Source: Trichobilharzia szidati (taxonomy: Eukaryota; Platyhelminthes; Trematoda; Strigeidida; Schistosomatidae). From it: 64,000 nt of DNA. The stretch lies in contig OX235279.1 in the NCBI GenBank assembly GCA_944472155.2, forward strand, positions 119,652,110-119,716,109. Reading direction: 5' to 3'. Both the position numbers and the translations under genes were made by a program. Position 1 is the first letter of the stretch, and each line of letters starts with the position of its first letter. The notes under the pieces are model-generated. The model searched no databases. It worked only from the letters and a program-made list of their open reading frames with translations, and had not been told where the DNA came from. Below are positions 1-11,754 of the stretch, one piece after another.

Positions 1-40
1 CATTTCTCAAGCAATTGCTGAACTCAGGCCACGTCTACTG
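1..40 (+). pseudogene. PLE coding fragment at window edge
   Basis: Bases 1-31 are the reverse complement of 1557-1587, which lies inside the minus-strand PLE remnant at 1385-2170. Read on the plus strand the segment gives the PLE stretch that follows the GIY-YIG core, with a Leu-Asn-Ser-Gly-His motif, and then stops. It is therefore a short piece of a second PLE copy in opposite orientation that probably continues beyond the window edge. Confidence 0.45.
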
Positions 41-1384
41 ATGATTTTCATCCTCATATTTAAGGTCAGATCATTTAGAAAATAAAAAAAATAAATAAAA
101 CCAAGCAGTTGGTTACATAGACTTAATGAGGAAATAGTTATCAGTAGTGTAAGCAGTAAACCATGACCCACATGAAAAGAAAGGTGTAATTTTCTACTCA
201 CAACCAAGCCCCATATGTTTGGTTTGGGAAGATTTAACCAATCTCAGACTCTTTTGATTTTCCCCTTTCAATAGTGATTAGCCTATTATTATTTGAAATC
301 AGTTGAGATCGTTTTAATGAATTTACCATGAAATCTCTCTCAAAATCACGTCATATTGTCAGCTTGGTACATTAGAGACTGGTGCAACGGAAAAGGATGT
401 ACGCTCACATGCGTGTTATAAAGAAGCTATTTTAAACATATCAGTTATAAGGTGGTACTGAAAGTTGTGTTTTTATTGTTCTTGGTGTACTGCTGAGTCA
501 ACAGTCTTGACATAACTGCGATAAATCCCGAAGTGATCTGAGTGTCATATCAAAATATAATTTTTTCATTCCATACTGGGTGAAAAGAAATATCTCTATA
601 AAAAAGAGAACTGTGTATATCCGATTGACCTGTACTGTGTTTTGTTATATTATATAAGCCATAAGTAATTAATGCACATTCTCTTGATTTCACCTTGTAA
701 CAATTATTTTCTTATTTCATAGAAAGCTTTAAAATAGTGATAGGAAATTATTTCTTATATTGAAATGTAAAAAGGTTAACTTGTGCGACCCAATAAAATT
801 TGATGAACCAATTTCAATATTAATATCAGGAAGTTGAAACTGTAATTATTTGAAGCATCTATCGTGTATACCAAAGTTTTACAACTTCACAGATCAGTAA
901 GCAGTTTAATATAGCTGAAATGTCTATTGAAAGACTTATTACAAGACTTCTACCAGTCACAAAGAAAATAAAAGACAATTCAGCAAAGAAAATTTTCTCT
1001 ACCGACAAAATCATCTCCTGAGACTGTGCAATGGTATTTATATTTACCAAAAACATACAGTAGTTCATTAATGAATAGCAGCGGGTGGGCAGAATAGGTG
1101 GTATAATTAATTAGAGGTGGCTTCAAAATTAACATTAAAAACTAAAAACTACATAGTACCCAGAGAGCCAAAGGAAGAAAGGGTTAAAAATTTGGTAAGG
1201 TTAAAGCTGTTAATAAGTAAGAAGAAAGGTAACTGAAAGTCTATTTAACAAGAGTGAAGAGGATGAGAACATGTACAAAAGGAAAATGTGAGATTGATAA
1301 TATTGAATTAATTAATGCAAATAAACTTAAACTGATTATTAAAAAATAAAAGATTACAGGGAACAATTAGTGAAGAGATTGAGA
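41..1384. other. No gene seen; AT-rich spacer
   Basis: About 1.3 kb with no open frame that resembles a protein family, no tRNA-like box and no clear repeat. It may be the 3' untranslated part of the PLE remnants on either side, but nothing in the sequence proves this. Confidence 0.5.
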
Positions 1385-2170
1385 CCATGTTAGAATAAGA
1401 GACTGGACAAGCTTCTTCTGTATACAAAGTTCGCGGATGCATTGACGAATCGTCAGTGCCTCATCCATACTTAAATGCCAAAAACCAACACTCCTTTTAG
1501 CATTCAATCTCACCTTGTAGATAATTTAAAAAAACGACTCTGGGTGAGCTACATGGCCTGAGTTCAGCAATTGCTTGAGAAATGAGCTAGTAACTGTCTT
1601 GCATTGTCCTCATGATAATCATGCCGAATAATGTTCAGAGATGCGTTTGGATAGCGTACGCTTTGTGCGGCCAGGATAACTAACTCCACGGGAACAAGTG
1701 AATTTATAAACAAACATTGGAGTGGTCCAAAGCGTCAGTTTATCCTTTCACATATCCATTGATCATTTGTCGACTATAGATATTGATCCATAGCTCAGCT
1801 GAAAAGAAGGCTTTTCCCAGTGATCTGGATAAATGATTCTTCAGAATCTCTGCTGCGATATCACCTCTAAATTCAATGTCCATAACTAGCAGTTTGAGTT
1901 CTTTCAGTCTTTAATTTAATTTGATATTTTTCTCGATAAATCTCGAAGGATAACCATTTCTCATGATGACTTTTCCGAGTCCGTCCAGTTCACCATCGAT
2001 CCTATCACTGGTGCATATCCTTCTTAATCTTGAAGATAAGGAGTGGGTCAGATTTCTCTTCCTTCTCCAAGGGACCCAACTTTGAAACTTCATGTATTGA
2101 CTATTTCATGTTGGTTTCGTGTAGACTGATCTCTGAAGAAAACCGTCATGTCTCCTTTTTAGTAAAACAC
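1385..2170 (-). pseudogene. Penelope-like element remnant (PLE-A), C-terminal half
   Basis: Minus-strand decayed coding region of a Penelope-like retroelement. Reading from 2160 downward one finds the post-RT segment with the conserved Val-Tyr-Thr-Lys-Pro-Thr and Gln-Tyr-Met-Lys-Phe, then the Asn-Gly-Tyr-Pro block near 1950, then the GIY-YIG endonuclease region near 1640-1720 (Val-Tyr-Lys-Phe-Thr-Cys; Tyr-Pro-Gly-Arg-Thr where Tyr-Ile-Gly-Arg-Thr is usual), and the terminal Leu-Cys-Ile-Gln-Lys-Lys block near 1410-1440. Several stops and frameshifts break it, including a TGA just upstream of the Gln-Tyr-Met-Lys block. The RT catalytic core is absent, so it is a truncated, dead copy. Confidence 0.7.
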
Positions 2171-4081
2171 CCCAAAAATAGAATTCTGAGTTCACCTCTG
2201 ATTCCGACGTGAGCTGGATAGCATGATAGCAGACAATGGTTAAATAACACCACCCTTTCCGTAATAGCGAATATTCAGAAATTCATCCACTTCGAACCTG
2301 TTAACTCGCTTCTAGGGAGTATTCCTGAATAAGCTTTAATTTGTTTGTTTCGCCTGACAGAGTTACAGTTAGTGCAGATCTTTCCCGGAGAAATTTTAGT
2401 CTATTATTATCCCTAATAAATTTCCTTCAATCGAAGTGATTAGATTGGACTCTCTTTGTGTAGCCTAGATCCATGTATACGCTTATGTGAGTTGTTTTTG
2501 AAGAGTTACAATTAGTTTAAGAAAATGAAGCTGATGGATGGGAATACCAACTCACCAGTTTAGATAAGCTTGACAAACAAACAAAATCCCAACATTATTG
2601 GATGCTCTTAAACACATTGTTCTTTGACAATTCAGAAAATAGTATACTGGGAACTTCGTTTCATTTTACAGGTACAGGCTGTTTATTTGCCTATTTTGTA
2701 CCAAGCAGGCTTATGAATTTCTCAATACAAATACATCCAAGAGTAGTTATTATCTCTTAGTAAATACTGAAGACAAAAATGTATCATTATTATATCTGAC
2801 AACCACATGTATTACTTATAAGTAGTAAGAAGAAGAGTTATAAAATGGGGTGTCTAATTATTGGAATGCACGTATGACTTGCTGACTTGCCTTGGTCTGA
2901 GTGCAAGTCTGTGTACTTTTACTTCAGATTTTCTTTAACTCTTTTCCCTAGAAGTGAGACATACCACAGACAGGACTCAAGGTCAAATGCTCTCCAGGTG
3001 CTTGCCAGTAACAGTTGAACTCACCATAATGTCAAGATCTGCTGCATGAGTTAAATACACGACGATGACTTAAAAGTCATCAGTGGTCTAAGCTAAATTT
3101 GGCTTACAGTGTAAGAGGTGTAACTAAGTTATTAAAATAGAGCAGAGTGAAGTCATCCAAATTCTAGTTCACTCATTATTCTCTGCCTATGAATGATTAA
3201 GCAACATGTCTTTTCCCGTCATCCACTGCATTCAGAAAACTGATACCTAGTCTATTTCATTTGACACTTCAGTACACAGTATAATTCTCATTATATTGTG
3301 AATCCGTTTGTCAAAGTTCTGATAATCACTGTACAAGGAAAGAGAAAAATAAGACGTTAACATTCTTGTCTCAGTGAAGTACCTCTCTGTTGTTCACTGA
3401 ATTATCGATGTTTACGTATACTACGTTCTTCTCCTTTAAGCTTAGTGTTTTCTAATCTTTCTTTTACCACCGCTTTATCGACTCTGGTCTCTGGTTAGAA
3501 ATCAACCTGAGGTATCGTATTGAATATTCAGAAGCAAATAAATATGACAATAATTTGTGTGAGATATCTGAAAATTTGTTGTAGAAAATCTGATACCAAA
3601 TAATGTAAAACAGATAAAGTATGACCACATTTACTTATTTGTAAAAAGCAGTAGTGATAACAGTCGCCTATGGATATTATATCTCAGGCTTAAACTAGCA
3701 AAACCTGATTTCAATAACCAAAAAATAGTAAAGCAGAGAGAAGGGAAGAAATTTTAGCATGCAACAGGGGAAAACACAGTGCTTTTTCAAAGGAAACTTC
3801 CATGCTAAGGGAGATGTCAGTTAAAACCTCCAGGTTGCTCAAATTGTGACGAGTGACTTGATATGTTGACATCTGAAGATAAAAACGGATTAGCGATGAC
3901 CGCCCTGTTGATCATGGAGGGCAGTCGTAGAGGACGCTCCAGGATGACTATATGTAGCGCTTTAGAAGATAGTGAGAGCAGTAATAATGACGATGAATTT
4001 GTACAGGTGGATGCTGATTGAATGATGCACATACTTTTTCTGCAAAAGGGTGTTTAGCTCGTCTGAGTCTAAATATAAAAA
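2171..4081. other. No gene identified; one short acidic reading frame near 3886-4021
   Basis: No family-level match was seen in these 1.9 kb. A plus-strand frame from about 3866 to 4021 encodes a basic Ser-Arg-Arg-Gly-Arg-Ser-Arg stretch followed by an acidic tail ending Asp-Glu-Phe-Val-Gln-Val-Asp-Ala-Asp before a TGA. It looks more protein-like than its surroundings, but no convincing splice acceptor precedes it, so it is not called as a gene. Confidence 0.35.
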
Positions 4082-5160
4082 ATGATATCCATGCACTCAT
4101 ATAATCCAATAGTATGTTTCTTAAACTGCTTCAACACTATGGCGCGCAATGTCCAAATCCTTATCAACCTCATTCAACAGTTGTATGACAATGACACGTG
4201 TCAAATGATTCACAACGGAAATCTCAGAGAGGCGTTCGAAGGGAATACAGGAGTAAGACAAGGCAGGCGGCCTATTATCATCATTGATATTCCTAATTGT
4301 GGTGGAGTGGATTATGCATCAGACTGTGAGTAGCAAGAAGACAGAAATACGCTGGATCACCGATAAGAAGACTGTAGAAGATCCATATTTCGCTGATGAT
4401 TTATGTTTGATATCACACAGACTAGAAGACTTACAGGCGAAAACCAACAAACTGGCTGAAGAAGCAGGTGGCAAAGACAGGACTGCAGGTGAACACTAAG
4501 AAGACGAAGGTGATGAATATTACCAGCCAACCACAGCAAAAACAAACAGCACCAACCATCATCAACTGGAGAAATTTAAAAGAGGTTACTTCCTCTACTT
4601 ATCTAGAAAGTATCGTTTCAACTACAGGCGGAACGGATGAGGATGCCAAAGTCGAACCGGAAAGTCAAGATACACCATTATCACTCTAATATCAGTTTGG
4701 AAATCTGCATTCAGCCAGCATATAAAACAATATTTGGATATTCAATACTATTGTTAAATCAGTCAGTTCTTCTATATGGGCGAGAAATTTAACGTATCAC
4801 GAAAAGCATCTTCAACAGGTCGCAAACTTTTATCAATGGCTGCCTTTACTACTTCCATACTGAATATTAGATGGCTGGTCAGAAAGAATAAGAAACAAGA
4901 AACTTTGGGAACAGACCAACCAAAGAAATCATCGCTCAACAAATACGTAGAAGAAAATGGAAATGGGTTGGACATACACTGAGGAGATCTTTGGGTGACT
5001 TCGCACGCCAATTGGGCGTCCGAGGGTGACATGAAGGAGATAGTATGAGGAGGAGATAAGAGACTATGGGTAGTTCTAGGGCCAGCTAGAGAGGACCGCA
5101 GAGAATAGGGAAAAGTGGAGACGTGCTGTTGGAACCCTATGTTCCACTCGCAACCCAAGG
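4082..5160 (+). pseudogene. RTE-type reverse transcriptase remnant
   Basis: Plus-strand remnant of the C-terminal half of a non-LTR reverse transcriptase. Fragments in different frames give the Gly-Val-Arg-Gln-Gly segment (near 4250), the catalytic Phe-Ala-Asp-Asp (near 4390-4400), the Gly-Leu-Gln-Val-Asn-Thr-Lys-Lys-Thr-Lys block (near 4475-4510), the Thr-Tyr-Leu-Glu-Ser thumb motif (near 4600), and the terminal Arg-Arg-Lys-Trp-Lys-Trp-Val-Gly-His-Thr block (near 4950-4980). Order and spacing fit RTE elements of flatworms. At least three frameshifts make it non-functional. It is a different lineage from the RTE copies at 22.8-26.9 and 60.3-62.2 kb. Confidence 0.7.
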
Positions 5161-7971
5161 GAACAATAAAAATAGTCTTCCAAAAAGTATGGTGTCATCA
5201 AGTAGTGGTAAAAGTCTTGAGGCTGATTTTTCTAATGATGCTTTCACTCTGATTATCGTTTGTTTGAAATGAGCTTCCATAGTCTGTATCCTGCAACAAT
5301 AACAGTGTTTGAGAAATAATTCATATTTCTCAGTTCCATAAGATGCGATTTCCACTATTTATGCTCAGTGTTGCATTTTGACTTTCTTCTTTTTGTTCTT
5401 CTGCACATATTCGTAGAATATAAATAGACTTGGAGATGGAATAATGGGAGGTGTCAACTTTCACGTGTGCAACAATGAACACAGTATTGTATGTTCGAAG
5501 GTATCAAATAAAATAGCTTTTAACGTTTGGCTGTTGGTTACCCAACAATCTTTGAAGCTTTAAAGGCTCTTCAAAGGTTTATCCACTCCTAGATGCAGAC
5601 GGTTATAAGGGGTAGTTAGCTATTCAAAATAATTAGTGTCCAGTAATCACCAAGTGAACCGAATTCTCTATAAGCCGCTGCGATGAAATGAAGTAGTGAA
5701 ATCAACCTGTAGCATTATCCTGTAGGATATTTTTGATCATATGGCATCATTCCAGACAACATTTTTAATCCTCGCTTGTTGAGTTTAACTGTCACTTTAA
5801 CTTCCGAATCCATGTGAATGCCTTGCATAACTCCTTGTTTATGCCAAAAACTCTCCGAAACTTGCTAATTTATCTGTTCTGTGTTTTCCTCTAAAACTTT
5901 CCATCAAATATGTCGCATAAATAAACGCTGGATTTTTTTGATGTTGCTTCATTCTCCGATCATAGTCATCGTCCTTCAACATTTATGTCAGTGTGAGGTG
6001 AGTTTTTATCAAATCTCCGTGAATGACCTTGGCTATGACCTGTCGTCATAGAACACAGTAACACTGAAACACATCCAACCAAACTAAAAATCAACTCCAT
6101 TATTTCAAACTCTGAGATTTTTAAAATTACTTTTCAGTTAATCTGTGCTTCTGTTTCGGTAAAACACTGATTTATTGTAAATCCCAGACGTTGTTGTTCC
6201 TTCAGACAATCAGACTATCATTACTTACTTACCATTCATAACAAGGTATTTGGTATAAAAATGCAGCAGATGATGAGATGCTATGAAAGGAAAAGCACTC
6301 AAGGTTTTCTGCAAATAAGTTGCTGTCCATGTTCATCATAAATTTATAAAGTTAACTGAATGCATGACGTTTACTGGCATGTGACATAAACAAAATATGC
6401 TGCTGGCCAATTTAATTCATTGTATGTTACCAAAGTTAATTAATTAGCAGTGTTCGTCAATCTGAGACAGGTGCATATTATACTAACACATATTCAGAGT
6501 ATTTTAAAAAAATGAAAAAAGGGCAAGGAAACTAAATAAAGGCCAATTCAACCTAATTCGGAATTTATGTTACCTCTGCTACAATTCTAAACTGTCTCTT
6601 CCAACCAGCTGGTTGATCAGGCCTTCTTACTGCTAATAATGTCTTTTCCAAGAGTAGACAAAACAAGGTAATCCATTGGACTGAAGTAAGATAGCTTCAG
6701 AGGCAAAGTTTAAGACTGATGAAATCTTACTAATCTTCATACTGCTTTTACAGTCTCGACAGCCCTGCCATACTTTTGGCCTACCAAGAAACAACTACAT
6801 TATAGTGAAGATGTCACCGTGTATCAACAATTTACTCAAAGACATTTAAAATGATACTGGAAACCTCTCCAAAGACCAAGTGACAATTTATAAAGGAGGA
6901 AATATCTAAAACCTATCAAATAATAAACACACTTCTTATGCATCAAATAAAACCTCCCCTTGATTAGCAGTTGGTCACTCATTTCTTAAGTGTGAAGTTG
7001 ATTCCGACTAAGGTTCCTCTCATAAAACGATACCCAGGTATTTCAGGAATCATCAAGGTGTTTAGTCCTTCGGTACCTTATTTGTCATTTTACCATAGTC
7101 TTCTAAAGCCCTACTTGTAAGAAGGTGTTCCTCAAGTTTCATGCATGAATGGTAACAAAGTCTTCATTCAAATTCCGATTTGTGATGCAGATTGTTGCAC
7201 TCACTCCTTGCTTTAAAGCTCTTGTTTTTGAAACTCTTCACTGCTTACTTTAGGGGTTGTCTGACAAACCAATTAAATGGCCGTCGTTATGTGGTCACTG
7301 TTGCCGCCTTTTTATTCTATTTATTCATATCTGATCTAATGATGGAAAACTCTTGATACCTGATCCGAATCTTCATAACCATGTCACTCCATTCCCCTTT
7401 TCTAGTGGCTTCAGTTTGTATCTCTCAGCGAACTTTGACAACTAAACAGGAAAACTTTATATTACGCTTGAGTTTCAAATTTAGACGTGGCGAATGAACA
7501 CTACACCTTCATCAAAAAAGAAGAGCAGTTAGTCGCATAATATCATTGTATGTACTTCACCAGAAAACTGTGGATAGTTTGTTGATGAATGATTCCAAGT
7601 AAAATTTTATTGCAATCCATAGATATTGGCAATTACGTTTGATCGCACAGTAGGTCAGTTTGAGTTAAATATTGACGTGATGGTGGATACTGATACTCGT
7701 GTTTATGGACACTGAAATGATTTTGTTTCTCTGTATGCTGTGTGGATCCTTTTTTATAGCATGATTTCAGTTCTCAGTGTCAGAACTATATTAAGTGCTC
7801 ATTCAGAAGAAGTTAAAAATAGACAGTAAATTACTTTTATACATTACACATCAGGATTTGTAAACTGGTGTTATACGGTCACAATCAGAGAGGATATTAG
7901 GTCAGTGACGCTTTTCTAGGTTCATCTAAGCTTACCTAGAGCTGCAGTTTCTTTCATTGAAATTAAAGGGA
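5161..7971. other. No gene seen
   Basis: About 2.8 kb of AT-rich DNA. Open frames are short and look random. No RT, transposase, tRNA-like or clear tandem-repeat signal was noticed. It could be intergenic or deep intronic host DNA. Confidence 0.5.
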
Positions 7972-8470
7972 NNNNNNNNNNNNNNNNNNNNNNNNNNNNN
8001 NNNNNNNNNNNNNNNNNNNNNNNNNNNNNNNNNNNNNNNNNNNNNNNNNNNNNNNNNNNNNNNNNNNNNNNNNNNNNNNNNNNNNNNNNNNNNNNNNNNN
8101 NNNNNNNNNNNNNNNNNNNNNNNNNNNNNNNNNNNNNNNNNNNNNNNNNNNNNNNNNNNNNNNNNNNNNNNNNNNNNNNNNNNNNNNNNNNNNNNNNNNN
8201 NNNNNNNNNNNNNNNNNNNNNNNNNNNNNNNNNNNNNNNNNNNNNNNNNNNNNNNNNNNNNNNNNNNNNNNNNNNNNNNNNNNNNNNNNNNNNNNNNNNN
8301 NNNNNNNNNNNNNNNNNNNNNNNNNNNNNNNNNNNNNNNNNNNNNNNNNNNNNNNNNNNNNNNNNNNNNNNNNNNNNNNNNNNNNNNNNNNNNNNNNNNN
8401 NNNNNNNNNNNNNNNNNNNNNNNNNNNNNNNNNNNNNNNNNNNNNNNNNNNNNNNNNNNNNNNNNNNNNN
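7972..8470. other. Assembly gap (499 N)
   Basis: A run of N from 7972 to 8470. Apparent long open frames across it on both strands are artefacts of the unknown bases. Confidence 0.99.
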
Positions 8471-8584
8471 GATTTTTCCTTTGATGGTTGTTTTATGGTT
8501 GTTCTGTCTTCGCATTTTCCTTGTTTACTTCCTTTATAATGATAATATGCATCTGATGATTTTTTAAACTGACAGTTATTTCAT

Positions 8585-8660
8585 AATAAAGGTTTTTGTA
8601 TTTCCCAATGAATGAAAAACAAAACCATATAGTTTTTACTGACGTTTCGCTACTTAATCC
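8585..8660 (+). repeat. Inverted pLTR arm of PLE-B (left), with hammerhead-like motif on the minus strand
   Basis: Nearly the same sequence as the minus strand of 13186-13256. Just inside it, the minus strand from about 8678 to 8632 reads UUGAUGA, a 4-bp stem GCUA/UAGC, then GAAA, C, a four-base loop, G, and UA. That is the order of a hammerhead core with the first core C changed to U. Stem I is weak, so activity is doubtful. Confidence 0.5.
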
Positions 8661-8999
8661 TTATAGCTTCATCAAAGTATTATTAAACCGGAATTTACAA
8701 AATCTCAGCATATATTTAACAAAGAGTTAAAGGGTGAGAAAATAGATATAGGTCAATTTGAAAGGACATATTGAAAGTTAAATTAAGAATGAAGATCATT
8801 AAACCAAATAACAAAGTTAATAGTACATCTATTATGGTATCAAAACAAAGTTTACTAAGTTGATCGTCCTTCGTCATTCTGGGGTCATTTTTGGTTGTCA
8901 AGTTGGTCAATTGGTAATAATAATAAAATCAAAATCAAGTGCAGATTGTTGGATTTGATCAGTGTTTGAAATTATAAAGACAGTGTGTGTTTACATAGT

Positions 9000-10560
9000 G
9001 AAACTGCATATCATATTCGTGTTGATTTTGTCACTTAATGGGGGAGGGAGATGTTGTAACCAGGTCAGATTCTGCTTTATTCCATCATTCCTATTCAGGC
9101 AATTTGGATTCCACTTAATATGAAGTGGTTCTGATATTAGCCGTTCTTTATGATTTCTGAAGTTTTTCTGAATTATTTCAATACTGTCAAAATCAATTTT
9201 GTGACCTGATTCTATAGCATGGCTGATGATTTTTCAAGTTTTTCCAGTTCAATTGGATTTCTCGGTGGTCGAACAGATGCTCTACGGTGTTCATTTCTTC
9301 TGATTTTGATTTCTCGAGATGTTTGTCCGATGTATATCACATCACATTCCACGCATTTTATTTTATAGACACAATTAGATAGAGAATCTTTAGGGATCTG
9401 GTCTTTTATATGGACAAGGTAGTTTCGTAGTGTGTCTGATGTTTTGAAGAAAACTCTGATGTCGAGCTTATTGAGTACTCTTCTGATGTCGCCGCTTTAT
9501 ATGGAATGACAGCTGTTGAGGTCCATGTTTTCGGAGTACGCTTTCGACCATACTTAATGTCAGTGTTGATTTTGTTGATGACTATTGTTGGGTAGTTGCT
9601 TTGCTTGAGAGTTTCAGTAATGTTTGATATTTCTTTTTCTTTCTCATCCGTTATCAGAGAGTGTGCTCGTCTAAGAAGACCTGAAACAACTGAAATCTTT
9701 GCGCTGATGGGGTGTGATGATTTGAAATCTAAATATTTATTGGAGTTGGGTTTTCTTCCTGAATATGGATATACTAAAATTTCCGTTTTCCCTTCTTTTA
9801 ACTAGGCAGTCTAGAAATGGTAGTTCGCCTGTGGTGAGAGCTGGCTGCTAGCCAAAGTTGGTAGACAGTAATTGACGTCAATGTTTATGTCCCCAATATT
9901 GGTGGTGAGAAAATGAGAACAAAGGCTTTGCGAAGGTGGATACAGTTAGCATATGGATGATCTGACACAGCCACAAAGAGATGCAAGGTTAACTTTCTGT
10001 GAGAAACAACCAATCAAAAGACTGTATTTTCTACTAACAATAATCTACAATACTGTACATTAAAATCTATAAATATGTGTTGATTTTCCTTAATAAACGA
10101 TCTGTTGCCTGGCCCTTGTCTTCTGTTACACGCTGACGTCTGATTCTGCTTCCGAAGTAAACTGGATTCTGGGAGATACACAGTTCATTTTCTCCAGGAA
10201 TGAACTGTGTAGATCTCGTTTTACTACTACAAAAGTATCATCTACATATCTTAACCATATTTTAGGAGTGAGTATGCTTGCAAAGATGTTATTTTCGAAT
10301 CTATTGATGGAAAGGTCGGCGACTATTGGGGAGACTGGTGAACCCATAGCAACACCATTTATCTGTCTACATAAACTCCCTTTAAGTGTAAAATAATTAC
10401 TTCCCAGACAGAATTTCAAGCTCTTAATTATTTCACTGGTGTCCAGTGGACATCTTTGTGATAGCGTTGTATCTGATTCTAGTTAGACGAAATGATATCC
10501 AGACTTTCGGTAATAGGGATACTAGTATATAATGAGTTAATATCATAGTCAATTTCACCT
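9000..10560 (-). pseudogene. PLE-B RT palm to GIY-YIG endonuclease, decayed
   Basis: Minus-strand coding remains. From 10550 downward: Asp-Tyr-Asp-Ile-Asn-Ser-Leu-Tyr-Thr-Ser-Ile-Pro, the PLE form of RT motif A; then an open frame at 10419-10126 with Asn-Gly-Val-Ala-Met-Gly-Ser-Pro and the catalytic Tyr-Val-Asp-Asp; then, near 9370-9250, the GIY-YIG region with Cys-Val-Glu-Cys, Tyr-Ile-Gly-Gln-Thr and Arg-Arg-Asn-Glu-His. Stops and frameshifts separate the blocks. Its continuation toward the N-terminus lies beyond the insert, at 12617-13245. Confidence 0.75.
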
Positions 10561-10706
10561 TTAGGCATAAATCCGACCTAAACAAACTGGTTGGCTCTCA
10601 CGAGGTATGCAACATAAATGGCACTGAAATAGAAACCAAGTCGGAAATTAAATACCTAGGCGTCATTCTATCTCACGAAAAATACCCATTTATTCATAAG
10701 TAAAAA

Positions 10707-10760
10707 CACAGTTTTTGTTCAGCGAAGAAATTTCTTTTCAACGACTTCATTTTCAAGCTG
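10707..10760 (-). ncRNA. Degenerate hammerhead ribozyme in PLE arm
   Basis: On the minus strand from about 10755 downward: a stem I half CAGC, a core UUGAAAAUGA where CUGAUGA would be expected, a short stem II region, GAAA, a stem III of AAGAA/UUCUU, then C and the stem I partner GCUG. Stems I and III are good; the core has an expansion and a C-to-U change. The inverted copy is in the right arm at about 11702-11755 on the plus strand. Hammerheads are established in PLE terminal repeats; this one is probably inactive. Confidence 0.5.
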
Positions 10761-11070
10761 TACAGTCGTATTTATATTACACAAAAGGTCATTAAGTGGC
10801 ACTAAATAATTGCTCAGTCAATATACATATATGTGATAAGAATAACGATTATTAAAATCTTATAAGGGGTAGAGTTGAAGTGGATAAATTACAAAATTAT
10901 TAAAGATTGTTTTATAAGTGAATTGAAAAATGTTTTAAAAAGGTCAAGTGTTGTCTAAAAAAAAATTTTATCAAATAAAAGTACGATTACGATAAGAATG
11001 AAGATGTGAAGTGAAGTGGAAAGAATTCAAGTGGTAAAATAAAATAAAGTAAAAACTAGAAAGAACATTA

Positions 11071-11307
11071 CTATGACCAAGGTAAAGAAAGGGGTTTGAC
11101 AAAACGTTTTTGAACACATAATTTAGGTTTCTGTTCATGTATAGCTAAAGCTTCGGCTATGCACAAGTGAAGAAAACGTAAACTTTTGGATCGATTCGAT
11201 TTTGCCATGTAGATAACTTTGAAAGATGAATCACGTGGGGCTAAATGACCTGACTCTAACAGGTGATCACAGATAGACGACTTCGCGGTTCTACGTTCGC
11301 CTTTCAT
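11071..11307 (-). pseudogene. PLE C-terminal fragment (after GIY-YIG core)
   Basis: A 78-codon minus-strand frame. It contains Ser-Ser-Ile-Cys-Asp-His-Leu-Leu-Glu-Ser-Gly-His and the closing Lys-Leu-Cys-Val-Gln-Lys with a final Leu-Pro-Trp-Ser, matching the last third of the endonuclease region in the 586-codon PLE frames at 16.8-20.3 kb. The GIY and YIG residues themselves lie upstream and are missing. This is a 5'-truncated copy, open to its natural stop. Confidence 0.75.
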
Positions 11308-11754
11308 TAACCAGACTGGATAGTGTTCAGCTACACGTTTTCGGAGATTACGCTTACAACGTTCAAACCCCTTTCTTTACCTTGGTCATAGTAATGTTCT
11401 TTCTAGTTTTTACTTTATTTTATTTTACCACTTGAATTCTTTCCACTTCACTTCACATCTTCATTCTTATCGTAATCGTACTTTTATTTGATAAAATTTT
11501 TTTTTAGACAACACTTGACCTTTTTAAAACATTTTTCAATTCACTTATAAAACAATCTTTAATAATTTTGTAATTTATCCACTTCAACTCTACCCCTTAT
11601 AAGATTTTAATAATCGTTATTCTTATCACATATATGTATATTGACTGAGCAATTATTTAGTGCCACTTAATGACCTTTTGTGTAATATAAATACGACTGT
11701 ACAGCTTGAAAATGAAGTCGTTGAAAAGAAATTTCTTCGCTGAACAAAAACTGT

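Larger units (their letters stand above)
10674..11754 (-). mobile_element. Small palindromic PLE insertion in CR1-D
   Basis: Arms 10708-11099 and 11363-11754 are inverted copies that match throughout by eye, with a 263-base loop. The loop and left arm carry the C-terminal end of a PLE protein on the minus strand, so the insertion is a 5'-truncated PLE joined to an inverted copy of its own 3' untranslated end. It is flanked by a perfect 12-base repeat, gtcattctatct, at 10662-10673 and 11755-11766. Between the left repeat and the left arm lie 34 unpaired bases (10674-10707), comparable to the 34-bp tail known from Drosophila Penelope. Confidence 0.85.

Noticed and set aside
7922..8515. Long open frames across 7957-8484 on both strands
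   Set aside because: They consist of unknown bases (N) in an assembly gap.
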